A stretch of DNA of 64,000 nt from Cymbomonas tetramitiformis (taxonomy: Eukaryota > Chlorophyta > Pyramimonadophyceae > Pyramimonadales > Pyramimonadaceae). Both the position numbers and the translations under genes were made by a program. Below, piece by piece: positions 55,823 through 64,000 of this stretch (the stretch's first letter is position 1; every line of letters starts with the position of its first letter). Location: contig LGRX02035076.1 in NCBI GenBank assembly GCA_001247695.2, positions 1-64,000 of the forward strand, given 5' to 3'. The notes below the pieces were generated by a model that did not search any database, was not told the DNA's origin, and saw only the letters and a program-made list of their open reading frames with translations.

Positions 55823-56440
55823 CACCGTAAGGGCGAATTCGTTTTTAGCAGTGTGGGACTCAGTATGAGGGCGGAAACATCCATAATTGCCACGGACCCA
55901 CGGTAGTCAACTATTGGATATTTATGAAGTATTAGTGCCCATATTGGGGACTTGGGCAAGGTCCCTCAACCCTGCGATGCCCACCAAACTCGGTTTATCG
56001 AGTGGGGGACTTTGTGGAAAGTGCAAGGGGTGTTTTGTTGCCAGGTGACAAAAGCGTGCTCTATGGAGAGTGCTATAAAGGCTTCAAATCAAGGATATGG
56101 TATTTTCCCCCATTGGTATACACCATGATACGTCATCGCCCACTCATAACATCAAGTCAATAGTGGTGTCATGTTCATGGCGCATGCCCAAAAATGCCCC
56201 CAGCAGCTATTCGATCGAATTTCCTTAAGTATGGTGATGGAGGGTTACATATATTCATGTGTGCACATACGGTGCGAGTGATAACGAAGTGCCATATCAT
56301 CCACCTAGTTTCGCAATACAAGGTATGCGAAGAATCGTGGCAAATGGATGTCTAGAACTTGAGTTATTGTCGAAAACGTGAAAATAAGTTTCTGGAAAAC
56401 AGGATCAGTATGAGCAGTATGGCAATTCGCCCTTAAGGTG
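55823..56440. mobile_element. piggyBac-type MITE (TTAA target duplication)
   Basis: It is flanked by TTAA on both sides (55819-55822 and 56441-56444). The ends CACCGTAAGGGCGAATTCG and CAATTCGCCCTTAAGGTG are inverted copies with a few mismatches. It is 618 bp with no ORF of note. TTAA duplications are diagnostic of piggyBac elements. A piggyBac-like transposase remnant lies just to the right, so it could have been a source of mobilisation; that link is inferred. Confidence 0.6.
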
Positions 56441-56677
56441 TTAATGGGAATGCATATATACCGTTGGATATACCGATGTGAAAGGCATGTAAACTTTATA
56501 TATACTCAACCAATGAGTATACTTGAAGTCTAAATGGTCAATATATCCCCTGGAAATTAAGGTGGCCGCATTACCGGTAATTTGAAAGTGGGGGGTGGTA
56601 ATACCGGGTAATTTACCGGTAATTACCATACGTGGTAATACCAGGTAATTACCGCCTGCACCAGTTGACCCTACTTT

Positions 56678-57023
56678 TGCATACGAATTCCGAATTCGAT
56701 TTTTTCGGGTCCTATGGATACACAATGATCATAGGAGATAGTTGAGTGCATAATGTCCCACATGCTCGACCATGCGCGGTCACAAAATAGCATAATATTT
56801 TACAGAGAAGTGCAGACAGAAAGTCCCGAGGCACAAATATACCCAACTATTGCATACGAATTCCGAATTCGATTTTTTCGGTTCCTATGGGTACACGACG
56901 ATCATTGGAGATTGTTGAGTGCACAATCTCCCACATGCTCGACCATGCGCGGTCACAAAATAGCATAATATTTTACAGAGAAGTGCAGACAGAAAGTCCT
57001 GAGGCACAAGTATACCCAACTAT
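56678..57023. repeat. 173-bp tandem duplication inside the hAT element
   Basis: Copies 56678-56850 and 56851-57023 differ by a handful of bases (TTGCATACGAATTCCGAATT... in both). Confidence 0.92.
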
Positions 57024-57204
57024 TGCATACTACGCCACACGAGCATCGGTGGGCGGGCGGACGGGCGGATGGGCGGTGTGTGCGGGGGCGGTGCGGGGGC
57101 GGTGCGTGCGGCGCAGGAAGTGCCCCAAAAATACGGTTCTATATTCGTATACATACTGTTATTCATAACAGTCAGCAGATAGTAAGTTAACAATAACGAA
57201 TCGT

Positions 57205-57425
57205 CAATGCAGCTAACAATATTCACAACGAATAACGATATTCACAGCAAATTATGATATTCACGGCGGATATTGGTATTCATAGCAGATGATCACATTC
57301 ACGGCAAATAACGATATTCACCGCAGATAATAATAATCACAACAGATAATGAAAATCACAACAAATAATCATAATCACAACAAATGGTCATATTCACAGC
57401 AGATATTCATATTCACAGCAAAGTC
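57205..57425. repeat. ~19-bp degenerate minisatellite inside the hAT element
   Basis: About eleven units of the form ATATTCACAGCARATAAYG. It is subterminal relative to the transposase ORF and might be a transposase-binding array; this is inferred from position only. Confidence 0.75.
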
Positions 57426-57545
57426 AAGCAAATTAATGATCGTGAAAAATTCAAAATATAAAAGATATCGCATATGTCCGGTCACTGACGATAGCCAGGA
57501 ACATAATGAATAAATGGCGGGTGTCTGTCAACGAACGAAACACTC

Positions 57546-58358
57546 TTATGCCTTGCGCAAATATGCCCAGGAGCCAACTGGCTGCACATCAAGAGATTCA
57601 ATCTCGGCATATTCATCCAACGATAATCTTGAGCCTCGGACCCCCTCACTCCAGAGGATATCGTAGTTGTGACGAACACGTTTGGCAGCATACTTGACTA
57701 CCTTGCCCAACTCCCAACCATCCTCTTTCCATAACATCACGATAAACAAACCTGTCACCCCTGTCGCACTCGTGATGAAAGCCGCAGGTTTCTCGAGTGC
57801 TTGAAACCCAACAGGACACTCAAAAGGAAGGCGAGAGTCCACATCCTGGGGAGGCTCTGCAACCTCATCGTCGTCTGACGAATCCTCGTTATCACCCGCC
57901 TCTTCACGACCCGCCGGCAGCTCCTCATCAGAAGAATCCTCGGCAACCTCCTGAAAACTAAGCAGGACATTTTCCTCATCCTCCTCGTTGAGTACAGTTT
58001 TCAGGTATTCCTTGAAAGAGAGGTTCGCCTTAAACTGGAGTGACAAGTTGACATAGCAATAGATTGCTTTCTTTGAATTTGAATCTCCAAAGCGAGGTCG
58101 TGATTTGGAGTGCACCGCATCAGCGTCCTTGTTGATGCGCTCGATATTGCAGGCATGCAACACGATGGTCAAAACACATATGACCATTTCGATCAAGGCC
58201 GCACAGTCTGCGCGGACAATATCCAAAGAATTCCAAAACACCAGGTTGGAAGAAACCAAATGAAAGTGTTTTAGGCAACACATAAAGTATCTGAACTTGT
58301 TAGATTTATCCTCGTCTGAAAGCAAAGGGTGAATCTTCTCGGGAACTTGAGTACGCAC
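57546..58358 (-). CDS. truncated hAT transposase with C-terminal Tudor-like domain
   Basis: 271 codons. Residues of about 30-110 (FWNSLDIVRADCAALIEMVI, ACNIERINKDADAVHSKSRP) resemble the C-terminal dimerisation region of hAT transposases, where the usual ERVFS motif is decayed to IERIN. An acidic linker follows (EDSSDEELPAGREEAGDNED). The C-terminus has VMLWKEDGWELGKVVKY and NYDILWSEGVRGSRLSLDEY, a Tudor/chromo-like barrel pattern. The catalytic DDE part and N-terminal zinc finger are absent. It lies antisense to the neighbouring piggyBac remnant. Confidence 0.6.
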   Translation of the reverse strand: MRTQVPEKIHPLLSDEDKSNKFRYFMCCLKHFHLVSSNLVFWNSLDIVRADCAALIEMVICVLTIVLHACNIERINKDADAVHSKSRPRFGDSNSKKAIYCYVNLSLQFKANLSFKEYLKTVLNEEDEENVLLSFQEVAEDSSDEELPAGREEAGDNEDSSDDDEVAEPPQDVDSRLPFECPVGFQALEKPAAFITSATGVTGLFIVMLWKEDGWELGKVVKYAAKRVRHNYDILWSEGVRGSRLSLDEYAEIESLDVQPVGSWAYLRKA

Positions 58359-60224
58359 GAGACTGGTTACCGCACTGAGCTTGAGGCTATACGGATCGCC
58401 TTTAGCCTTGAAAACACTGTACTCTTGGACGAGGCGCTGGTATTTCGGACCGATCGAATGGTGTCATGGTGTCACCTGAGGCCATTATTGCCACTTCGTT
58501 TGCCTCTCCCGTCGCCGTGTTATTGATTGACCAAGAATGGTTTTTTGTGTTGGAGGTCAAGTCGTGTCACTCCCAGCCGCCGATCTGGAGTTTTTTGGTA
58601 AAATCGACGGTAATTTGACGAAATCCAGGTAATTTACCATGGTAATACCATCTTACCGTGGTAAATTACCGGGAATTCCTTAAGTATGGGGGGGTAAGAC
58701 AATTTGGGTGCAGGTATTACCGGGTAAATTACCGGTAATTACCGAGCCGGTAATTTACCAAAAAAATTACCCGGCCACCTTACTGGAAATGTCTGCCGCT
58801 AAGAAATACCATGTACGGAGCTCCAAAGGTTTTGTAACAAAACTCTGTTTTTTTTGTTTTTTTATGCGGGCGCCAAGCACTTCCGAAAACCTGTTGCGAA
58901 GGCGCATTAGGACGCCTGGAATTATATTTGGAGGGCGAGTTGCACATAAAGTATATTATGGCAGCATAGTGAAGCACGACAAGCCACGCGGAGACCCACC
59001 CGAGCCGTGTATGACGGTCAAGTATGATGATGGCCAGCGCTTGTGGTTCCCTACTAGCACGCTCAGAAAGTGGTTACTACCAGTAGGTGACTCTAGTATA
59101 GATACGCAAGATAGAGGTTCAGATTCAGATGAGCTCTCAGACGAGGCAGACGAGGAAGAGTCAGAGGCAGGAGAGTCAGGAGAGTACACTGAAGACGGAC
59201 ACTGAAGACGGAGGTGCACTGCCTGAGCGACAGCCCTCAGTACGAAAGGACACCGCCGAGGAAAAGGCAACTAGGAAAGAGTTTGAAAAGTCGAAAGCCG
59301 AAACCACTGAAGCCATAGCAAGTGCTTTTCGTGAGAACTCCCGAGCGCCAGCTATCGACATCCCTTTCAAGCACAGCAAATCCAGCGATGACTTTTTTCC
59401 TCCTCCCAACGACTACACCCCTGGTCTCAACAAGCGACTTGTCGCTGGGAAACCTCGGAAAGTTTCGGCGGGTATGCCTTACGTTTATCAAAAGATCATT
59501 CCTCAGCGTTATTGGCAGACCGTCTCGGGGTTTAGCAAGGCATATGCGATTAAGAAAAAAGCCGGGCAAGACATAAACGCTGAAAAGGCGCCTGAAGACA
59601 GGCACCCCCGCTATTCTGGCAAGGGGAAGCAACGCGCTTTCGACGATTTGTGGGTCAGCCCCAATGGGCTACTTCTATTTCATATAAGTCTCCTCCTGAT
59701 CGGGTTCTCAACTTTCGGCGCAACCACGCGGATCACTTCTCGTCCGACCCCTTGTTGCGCTCTGTGCTAGCCGAGATATACACGAGAGATTCTTGGCAGC
59801 AAACTATGCGTTTTTTTTGCCCATATGACGTTGACAACTTCGACCAAAACTCTGGTCAAGTTTCATACGATCAAGGATACTGTACACTGTCTCATGGGAT
59901 CCACTCTTTGATAACTCCGCCCAAAGTAGGTTCGTATGATGAAGGAGGAAAACCATGCACATGCAAAGGTGGTGAGGGACTAACTGTCCATTACAATCCG
60001 AAAAAACCGAATAAGCGTATGACAAGGTAGGCAATTTAATTTAGATTATTTCTCTCTGATTTTAGATTAACCCATTTTTCATGTTGATTTTAGATTAAGT
60101 TTTTTTTATGTCATCTGGCTATTACCGGTGCATGCATCCATGACGTTGTACTGTACCTGTTGAGCTATCGCCATGCCATGCGAAATATTACACTGAAGAG
60201 TTGTCTTGCCGTGATGTCCATATG

Positions 60225-60282
60225 TCCGAATGGAACCAAAAACCGTCCGATTTTAATCGAACGGTTTTTGGTTCCATTCGGA
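60225..60282. repeat. 58-bp near-perfect hairpin
   Basis: TCCGAATGGAACCAAAAACC and its complement face each other; the 22-bp outer arms are perfect and the inner stem continues to a TTTT-type loop with one mismatch. It lies inside the MULE-like element. A GATTCACGGCCGTGAATC palindrome follows at about 60285. Confidence 0.9.
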
Positions 60283-60370
60283 AAGATTCACGGCCGTGAA
60301 TCTAAAAGTCACGGCCGTGAATAACGACTCTTTCCGCATAATGACTTTTATTATTTGCCATCTTTGCCAC

Positions 60371-61402
60371 AATAGACACTCACGGCGTGTTCTGCTTGAA
60401 AACAAGTAAGTAACTTGAAGCCTTGAGCTTCAAGTTACTGAAAGATATGTATCTTGGCAGTATGTGTGCCAAGTTTCGTGCTCTAGGACGCACGGGAAGC
60501 CCTCGGCTGTTTGGCATCTTTGGGTTTGGGTGTCACGTTCGAACCCAAACCCAAAACATCTGCCTTAGAAATAAATTGCGCGTTTCGCGCACAAGTAACT
60601 TGAAGCCTTGAGCTTCAAGTAACTCAAAGATATGTATCTTGGCAGTATTCGTGCCAAGTTTCGTGCCAAGTTTCGTGCTCTAGGACGCACGGGAAGCCCT
60701 CGGCTGTTTGGCATCTTTGGGTTTGGGTGTCACGTTCGAACCCAAACCCAAAACATCTGCCTTAGAAATAAATTGCGCGTTTCGCGCACAAGTAACTTGA
60801 AGCCTTGAGCTTCTGGTAACTTAAATATATGTATCTTGGCAGTATTCGTGCCAAGTTTCGTGCGCTAGGACGCACGGGAAGCCCTCGGCTGTTTGGCATC
60901 TTTGGGTTTGGGTGTCACGTTCGAACCCAAACCCAAAGGCAAAGGCATAGGACAGTTTCGTAGATTCTGTCCCGATGCCTTTGCAACCTCGCTTGCTAAC
61001 TCATATTACAATGAATATTCAACATTCAAGCGTTGGATACCCCACGCCAACGGGAAGCGCTCGGCTGATTTGTTATTTGGGTATGCGCACCCAAATGACA
61101 AAAAACGCATCTTTGAAACTCGTTAGTTTCAAAGATGCGTGGCCGATGCCTTCGTGCGTATGTGTGTTAATCCATATGAAATATTCCATGGAATAAATGT
61201 GAATATCCCGCACAAACGGGAAGCGCTCGGCCGTTTTGTAAAATTAGGGTGCACCCAAAATACAAAACGCATCTTTGAAACTCGGAAGTTTCAAAGATGC
61301 TTGCCGGTCGCGTGCAGCGGTAAAAGGCAAGTCAAAGGGTTTAGGATATAGAAGAAGTACAGGGGCCTTTTTTTCAAGCAGAACACGCCGTGAGTGTCTA
61401 TT
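60371..61402. repeat. 31-bp perfect internal inverted repeat pair
   Basis: 60371-60401 (AATAGACACTCACGGCGTGT...) and 61372-61402 are exact inverses about 970 bp apart. They bracket the tandem array of the MULE-like element, as if an inner element were nested in an outer one. Confidence 0.85.
60411..60950. repeat. 185-197-bp tandem repeat, three units, with hairpins
   Basis: Units start at 60411, 60596 and 60793. Each contains the palindrome ACTTGAAGCCTTGAGCTTCAAGT (decayed in unit 3) and a TTTGGGTTTGGGT...ACCCAAACCCAAA hairpin. Further CGGGAAGCGCTCGGC and AACGCATCTTTGAAACTCG hairpin pairs continue to about 61310. Confidence 0.9.
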
Positions 61403-61885
61403 ACAACGGCGCCCACCATTATCACAAGCGAGACAAACCTTCTTAAAGCTTTTTGGAGGCAGCAGCGGGAGGTGGCACCAGCGGGAACGAGAGAGTTTGA
61501 CATGTGTGCACATTATTTGAACACGAGTCGTGAAAAGGACCACCGGTCATAGCCGGATGACATCAAGAAAACTTAATCTAAAATCAACATGAAAATGAAC
61601 TTAATCTAAAATCAGCAAGAAATAATCTAAATCCAATATTTTTCCGTATGACAATGTGTTTTATGTTTGCTGCATATGGCATCCCCTTGGCCTAGGAATT
61701 CTACACAGGTCAACGCTCGAACTACTATAACGAACAAAAGTTCAACACGTTCGAAGAGATATCATATGGGAAACCGATTTCGCGCATCCTTCGTTTATTT
61801 CGACAAGCATATGGAACGAATAGTCGAGGCACTGAACTGTATATGGATAACTTATTCACTTCGATCTTTCTGTTTCATTTGCTGA

Positions 61886-62978
61886 GTACTGTATCTCCAT
61901 CTAGCCCTTCAACAGGTTGTGTGATCCTGTCCCATATCTATCGCCATCACTTGACATCCAACACGCACATGTGTTTGTTGGATGGTATCTATGTATAATG
62001 TATTGATGTAATACATGATTATTACACTTAAGAGCCAGTGTAATTTCAATGTACATAATGATACCAGTGACTTGATCATTACACTTAGAGTCAGTGCAAT
62101 GTCATTATACACAATGATGTCAGTGATTGTAACAATACATATGTCACTACATAGGTACTTCCTGATTGAGTACACTATGTGTGTGTAGTGTAGGTATTTA
62201 CTGATTTAATACACTATACCAAATTGATCTATCACGTAAGATGATCTGAATACCAATAACAGCATGTATCTAACATGATGTATATCAACTCGGTTAGTAA
62301 TTGTAATCTTGCATATCTCATCTGCAGTGACGAGTTGCTTGGGTATATTTCACACATGGTTCCGGTGAGCATTCCTTTCGGTGATCCACAATAGAACAGC
62401 AATATACCCATCCCAAATCCTGCGTCAGGGTATATTGAGCTAATTATTGTGTTAAGACCATGAAGAGGCACCTTACACCAAGTGGGTTTGCTTATAGTTT
62501 ATCATGCACAACAGGTATGCTATGTGATTTATTTTGCAACATCTGATGCACTTGTTATATGTGAGTATACATACCAGCTTCTATCGTGATCAAGTTGGTG
62601 TATGCATGCCAGCTGCTATCGTGATCAAGTTGGATGCATATGTGTATGCATATGTCAATGTATAATACAGTGGAATCAGACTGCATGATATAGTTGCATG
62701 GTATAATAATGCTTGGAACATCTTGCTGCATGCACTTGGTATATACCGAATGAATAGTATATACCGCAAGTGTGTGTGTGTGTGTGATAAGTGCTGAACA
62801 CCCATATGATTGCAGACACATGTGATATTTGTTGCACGCACTATGATATTTGCTGTACACACATATATGATTGTACAGCATCCACTTCATCTGATGTCAT
62901 ACTATGTGTGTGTGTGTGTGTGTGTGTGTGGTATAGTTACACACACAGCATGTAGTTCACACACATATGACTGCAAAC
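61886..62978. other. intergenic, AT/GT-rich, no gene recognised
   Basis: It contains a short direct repeat (GCTGCTATCGTGATCAAGTT type, about 62580 and 62608) and the (GT)n run listed separately. ORFs are short and low-complexity. Confidence 0.5.
62903..62930. repeat. (GT)n microsatellite
   Basis: About 13 uninterrupted TG/GT dinucleotides; a shorter run lies at about 62771-62787. Confidence 0.9.
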
Positions 62979-63221
62979 CAGGGCTCTATATCGGTTTGGT
63001 TTTTTGGTATCGATACTATCCGATATCCGAAAAATGGTATCGATAATCGGCACAATCGATAAATAATCGATTATTTGGGCGTTTATATGTAATTTGTTAT
63101 AAATAAAATATGGAACATCAAAACCTGCACAATCGATAGTTTGATATAGCAATCCGATAATCGGCGATAAATACGATATATCGATAGTATCGGTTATCGG
63201 AAATATCGATATAGAGCCGTG
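62979..63221. mobile_element. hAT-type MITE, copy 2
   Basis: 243 bp, the same length and orientation as 4609-4851, with a limited number of substitutions. The ends are CAGGGCTCTATATCG and CGATATAGAGCCGTG. Perfect 8-bp target duplication CTGCAAAC (62971-62978 and 63222-63229). Confidence 0.88.
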
Positions 63222-63229
63222 CTGCAAAC

Positions 63230-64000
63230 TTGTATGTAATTCTGCCAGTGAATAAGCATCATCTTTTATGTGCGAGCATCACAGATATTGTAGCATGCTG
63301 CAATATGTATACCATCATCGCGCGTCATCTGTTATGATGAATCTAGCAGGTGTATACATATCCTGTCAAGGTAAATCATTATGCGCGCGTAGACGAGTGA
63401 TTTTTGCAACCATTTGAAATGACGATATTTCGATGCGTACACTGCACTGAAAATTAGTGCGAATAGCGATTATCAAAATCGCTGATGTGCGCGCTGCGAA
63501 TGGTGAACATATCTCGTCGCAGGTATGTACGGCATATGATACGAATGCCATTTCGCTTACAGAACATCTACTGATGACGATTTGTTCATCTGCGCGTCAG
63601 TTTGTCGCATCTCGTACAATTTTGCGAATGATAGCAGCGCATATGTGCGAATTGTATGTTGTATGCACACCTTGTCGCACTGTTATACTGACGGCGATTA
63701 TGCGAGCGAGCGTATATTATGACGGTATCTTCCGCGCACTCCGTTCGCTGTTTATTCCGCAGCGGTTGATATTATGCGAGATATGTCTTGTATGTGCGTT
63801 CACTGTCGCAGTCTGTTTATGCGCGATCCGCGAACCTGTTGCACACACAAAAAATACAATATCTCTACTGTTGCACTCACACTTGATGTGTCCTCGTTCG
63901 TCGCCTTGACGTTGAGAATACCAACTGTTAGGGATCGCTAAGTAAGCGATATGATAGCACGGCTGTTATTGAACGATAACAACTCGCGCAGCGCAAGTGT
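63230..64000. other. no gene recognised
   Basis: A 150-codon plus-strand frame (63457-63909) is open but has no domain, no coding-like composition and abundant CGC/GCG dispersed words. I treat it as non-coding. The window ends here. Confidence 0.4.

Larger units (their letters stand above)
56558..58782. mobile_element. hAT-like DNA transposon, 2.2 kb
   Basis: The ends TAAGGTGGCCG and CGGCCACCTTA are inverted. They continue inward as arrays of GGTAATTACC/GGTAAATTACCGG words on both sides. A perfect 8-bp target duplication CTGGAAAT flanks it (56550-56557 and 58783-58790). The interior holds a minus-strand ORF with a hAT-type dimerisation region, a 173-bp tandem duplication and a short-unit minisatellite. 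The transposase is much shorter than a full hAT protein, so the element is probably non-autonomous. Confidence 0.85.
60026..61644. mobile_element. MULE-like non-autonomous element nested in the piggyBac remnant
   Basis: Long inverted ends of about 100 bp share TTTAGATTATTTC, GATTTTAGATTAA, CATGTTGATTTTAGATTAAG and ATGTCATC.GGCTAT.ACCGGT. The target duplication is GTATGACAA (60017-60025 and 61646-61654), 9 bp, or 10 bp with a preceding C. Removing the element and one TSD restores the host frame. The 9-10 bp TSD and long TIRs fit Mutator-like elements. There is no transposase; the interior is tandem repeats and hairpins. Confidence 0.82.
58789..61885 (+). pseudogene. piggyBac-like transposase, broken by a frameshift, a stop and a nested element
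   Basis: The start codon is 58789-58791. An N-terminal Tudor/SH3-like region (FGGRVAHKVYYGSIV...DGQRLWFPTSTLRKWL) leads into an acidic linker. A 13-bp tandem duplication (ACTGAAGACGGAC repeated at about 59191-59216) throws the frame. A second shift lies at about 59640-59690. The DDE_Tnp_1_7-like part (FNFRRN-type segment, DSWQQTMRFFCPYDVDNF, KPNKRMT) is interrupted at 60025 by a MULE-like element and resumes at 61655 in the same frame with EFYTGQRSNYYNEQ and ELYMDNLFTS. There is an in-frame TAG just before EFYTG. The C-terminus after FTSIFLFHLL is lost. Three independent lesions make it inactive. Confidence 0.7.

Noticed and set aside
55823..56440. AAGGGCGAATTC / GAATTCGCCCTT-like ends resembling TOPO-TA vector scars
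   Set aside because: The right end is imperfect, the orientation faces inward the wrong way for a cloned insert, no other vector sequence follows, and both ends abut TTAA duplications as expected of a piggyBac-type MITE.
63457..63909. 150-codon plus-strand ORF near the right end
   Set aside because: No recognisable domain or splice context, and composition dominated by dispersed CGC/GCG words. It could be chance.

Overview
This is a window of a eukaryotic nuclear genome, most likely a green alga of the prasinophyte type. The evidence is spliced genes with GT-AG introns (many donors read GTGCG) and one GC-AG intron, a Rieske protein with a chloroplast-transit-like leader, plant/algal families (GT77/DUF3431 glycosyltransferase, a DUF7906-like secretory protein), TTTAGGG-like motifs in a minisatellite, and a gag-type ORF of a kind I associate with Pyramimonadales such as Cymbomonas. 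The taxon is an inference. No bacterial operons, rRNA, tRNA or CRISPR arrays were seen.

Layout. 1-4.9 kb is a graveyard of small non-autonomous elements: a 560-bp TIR element, a miniature LTR element with a copia-style half-tRNA primer site, a TIR element, a solo LTR and a 243-bp hAT MITE. 6.8-11.7 kb carries two plus-strand genes: a kinesin motor and an alpha/beta-hydrolase fused to a transglutaminase-like domain, the latter with a frameshift in an 8-G run. 13.0-14.2 kb holds repeat-rich acidic ORFs. 14.3-27.0 kb is one long minus-strand gene that I read as a P2X-type ATP-gated channel with a cytoplasmic EF-hand; its introns carry several minisatellites and a recently triplicated block of Trp-rich exon-like units. 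28.6-32.9 kb is a divergent plus-strand GT77/DUF3431 glycosyltransferase. 34.4-36.2 kb is a chloroplast Rieske protein (minus strand) and 37.9-38.1 kb a small membrane protein (minus strand). 38.8-51.1 kb is a second long minus-strand gene, a DUF7906/At3g28720-like secreted or membrane protein, whose introns hold seven different minisatellites.

51.3-63.2 kb is mobile DNA again: a very young gag-only LTR retrotransposon with 5-bp TSD, a piggyBac-type MITE with TTAA TSDs, and a nested stack. The stack is a piggyBac-like transposase pseudogene hit by a hAT element exactly at its start codon (8-bp TSD) and by a MULE-like element in mid-ORF (9-10 bp TSD). A second copy of the hAT MITE lies at 63 kb.

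Gene models were derived by reading splice sites and checking that exon phases agree. Exons given without a consistent phase are marked as uncertain. Domain names come from motif recognition, not from a search.
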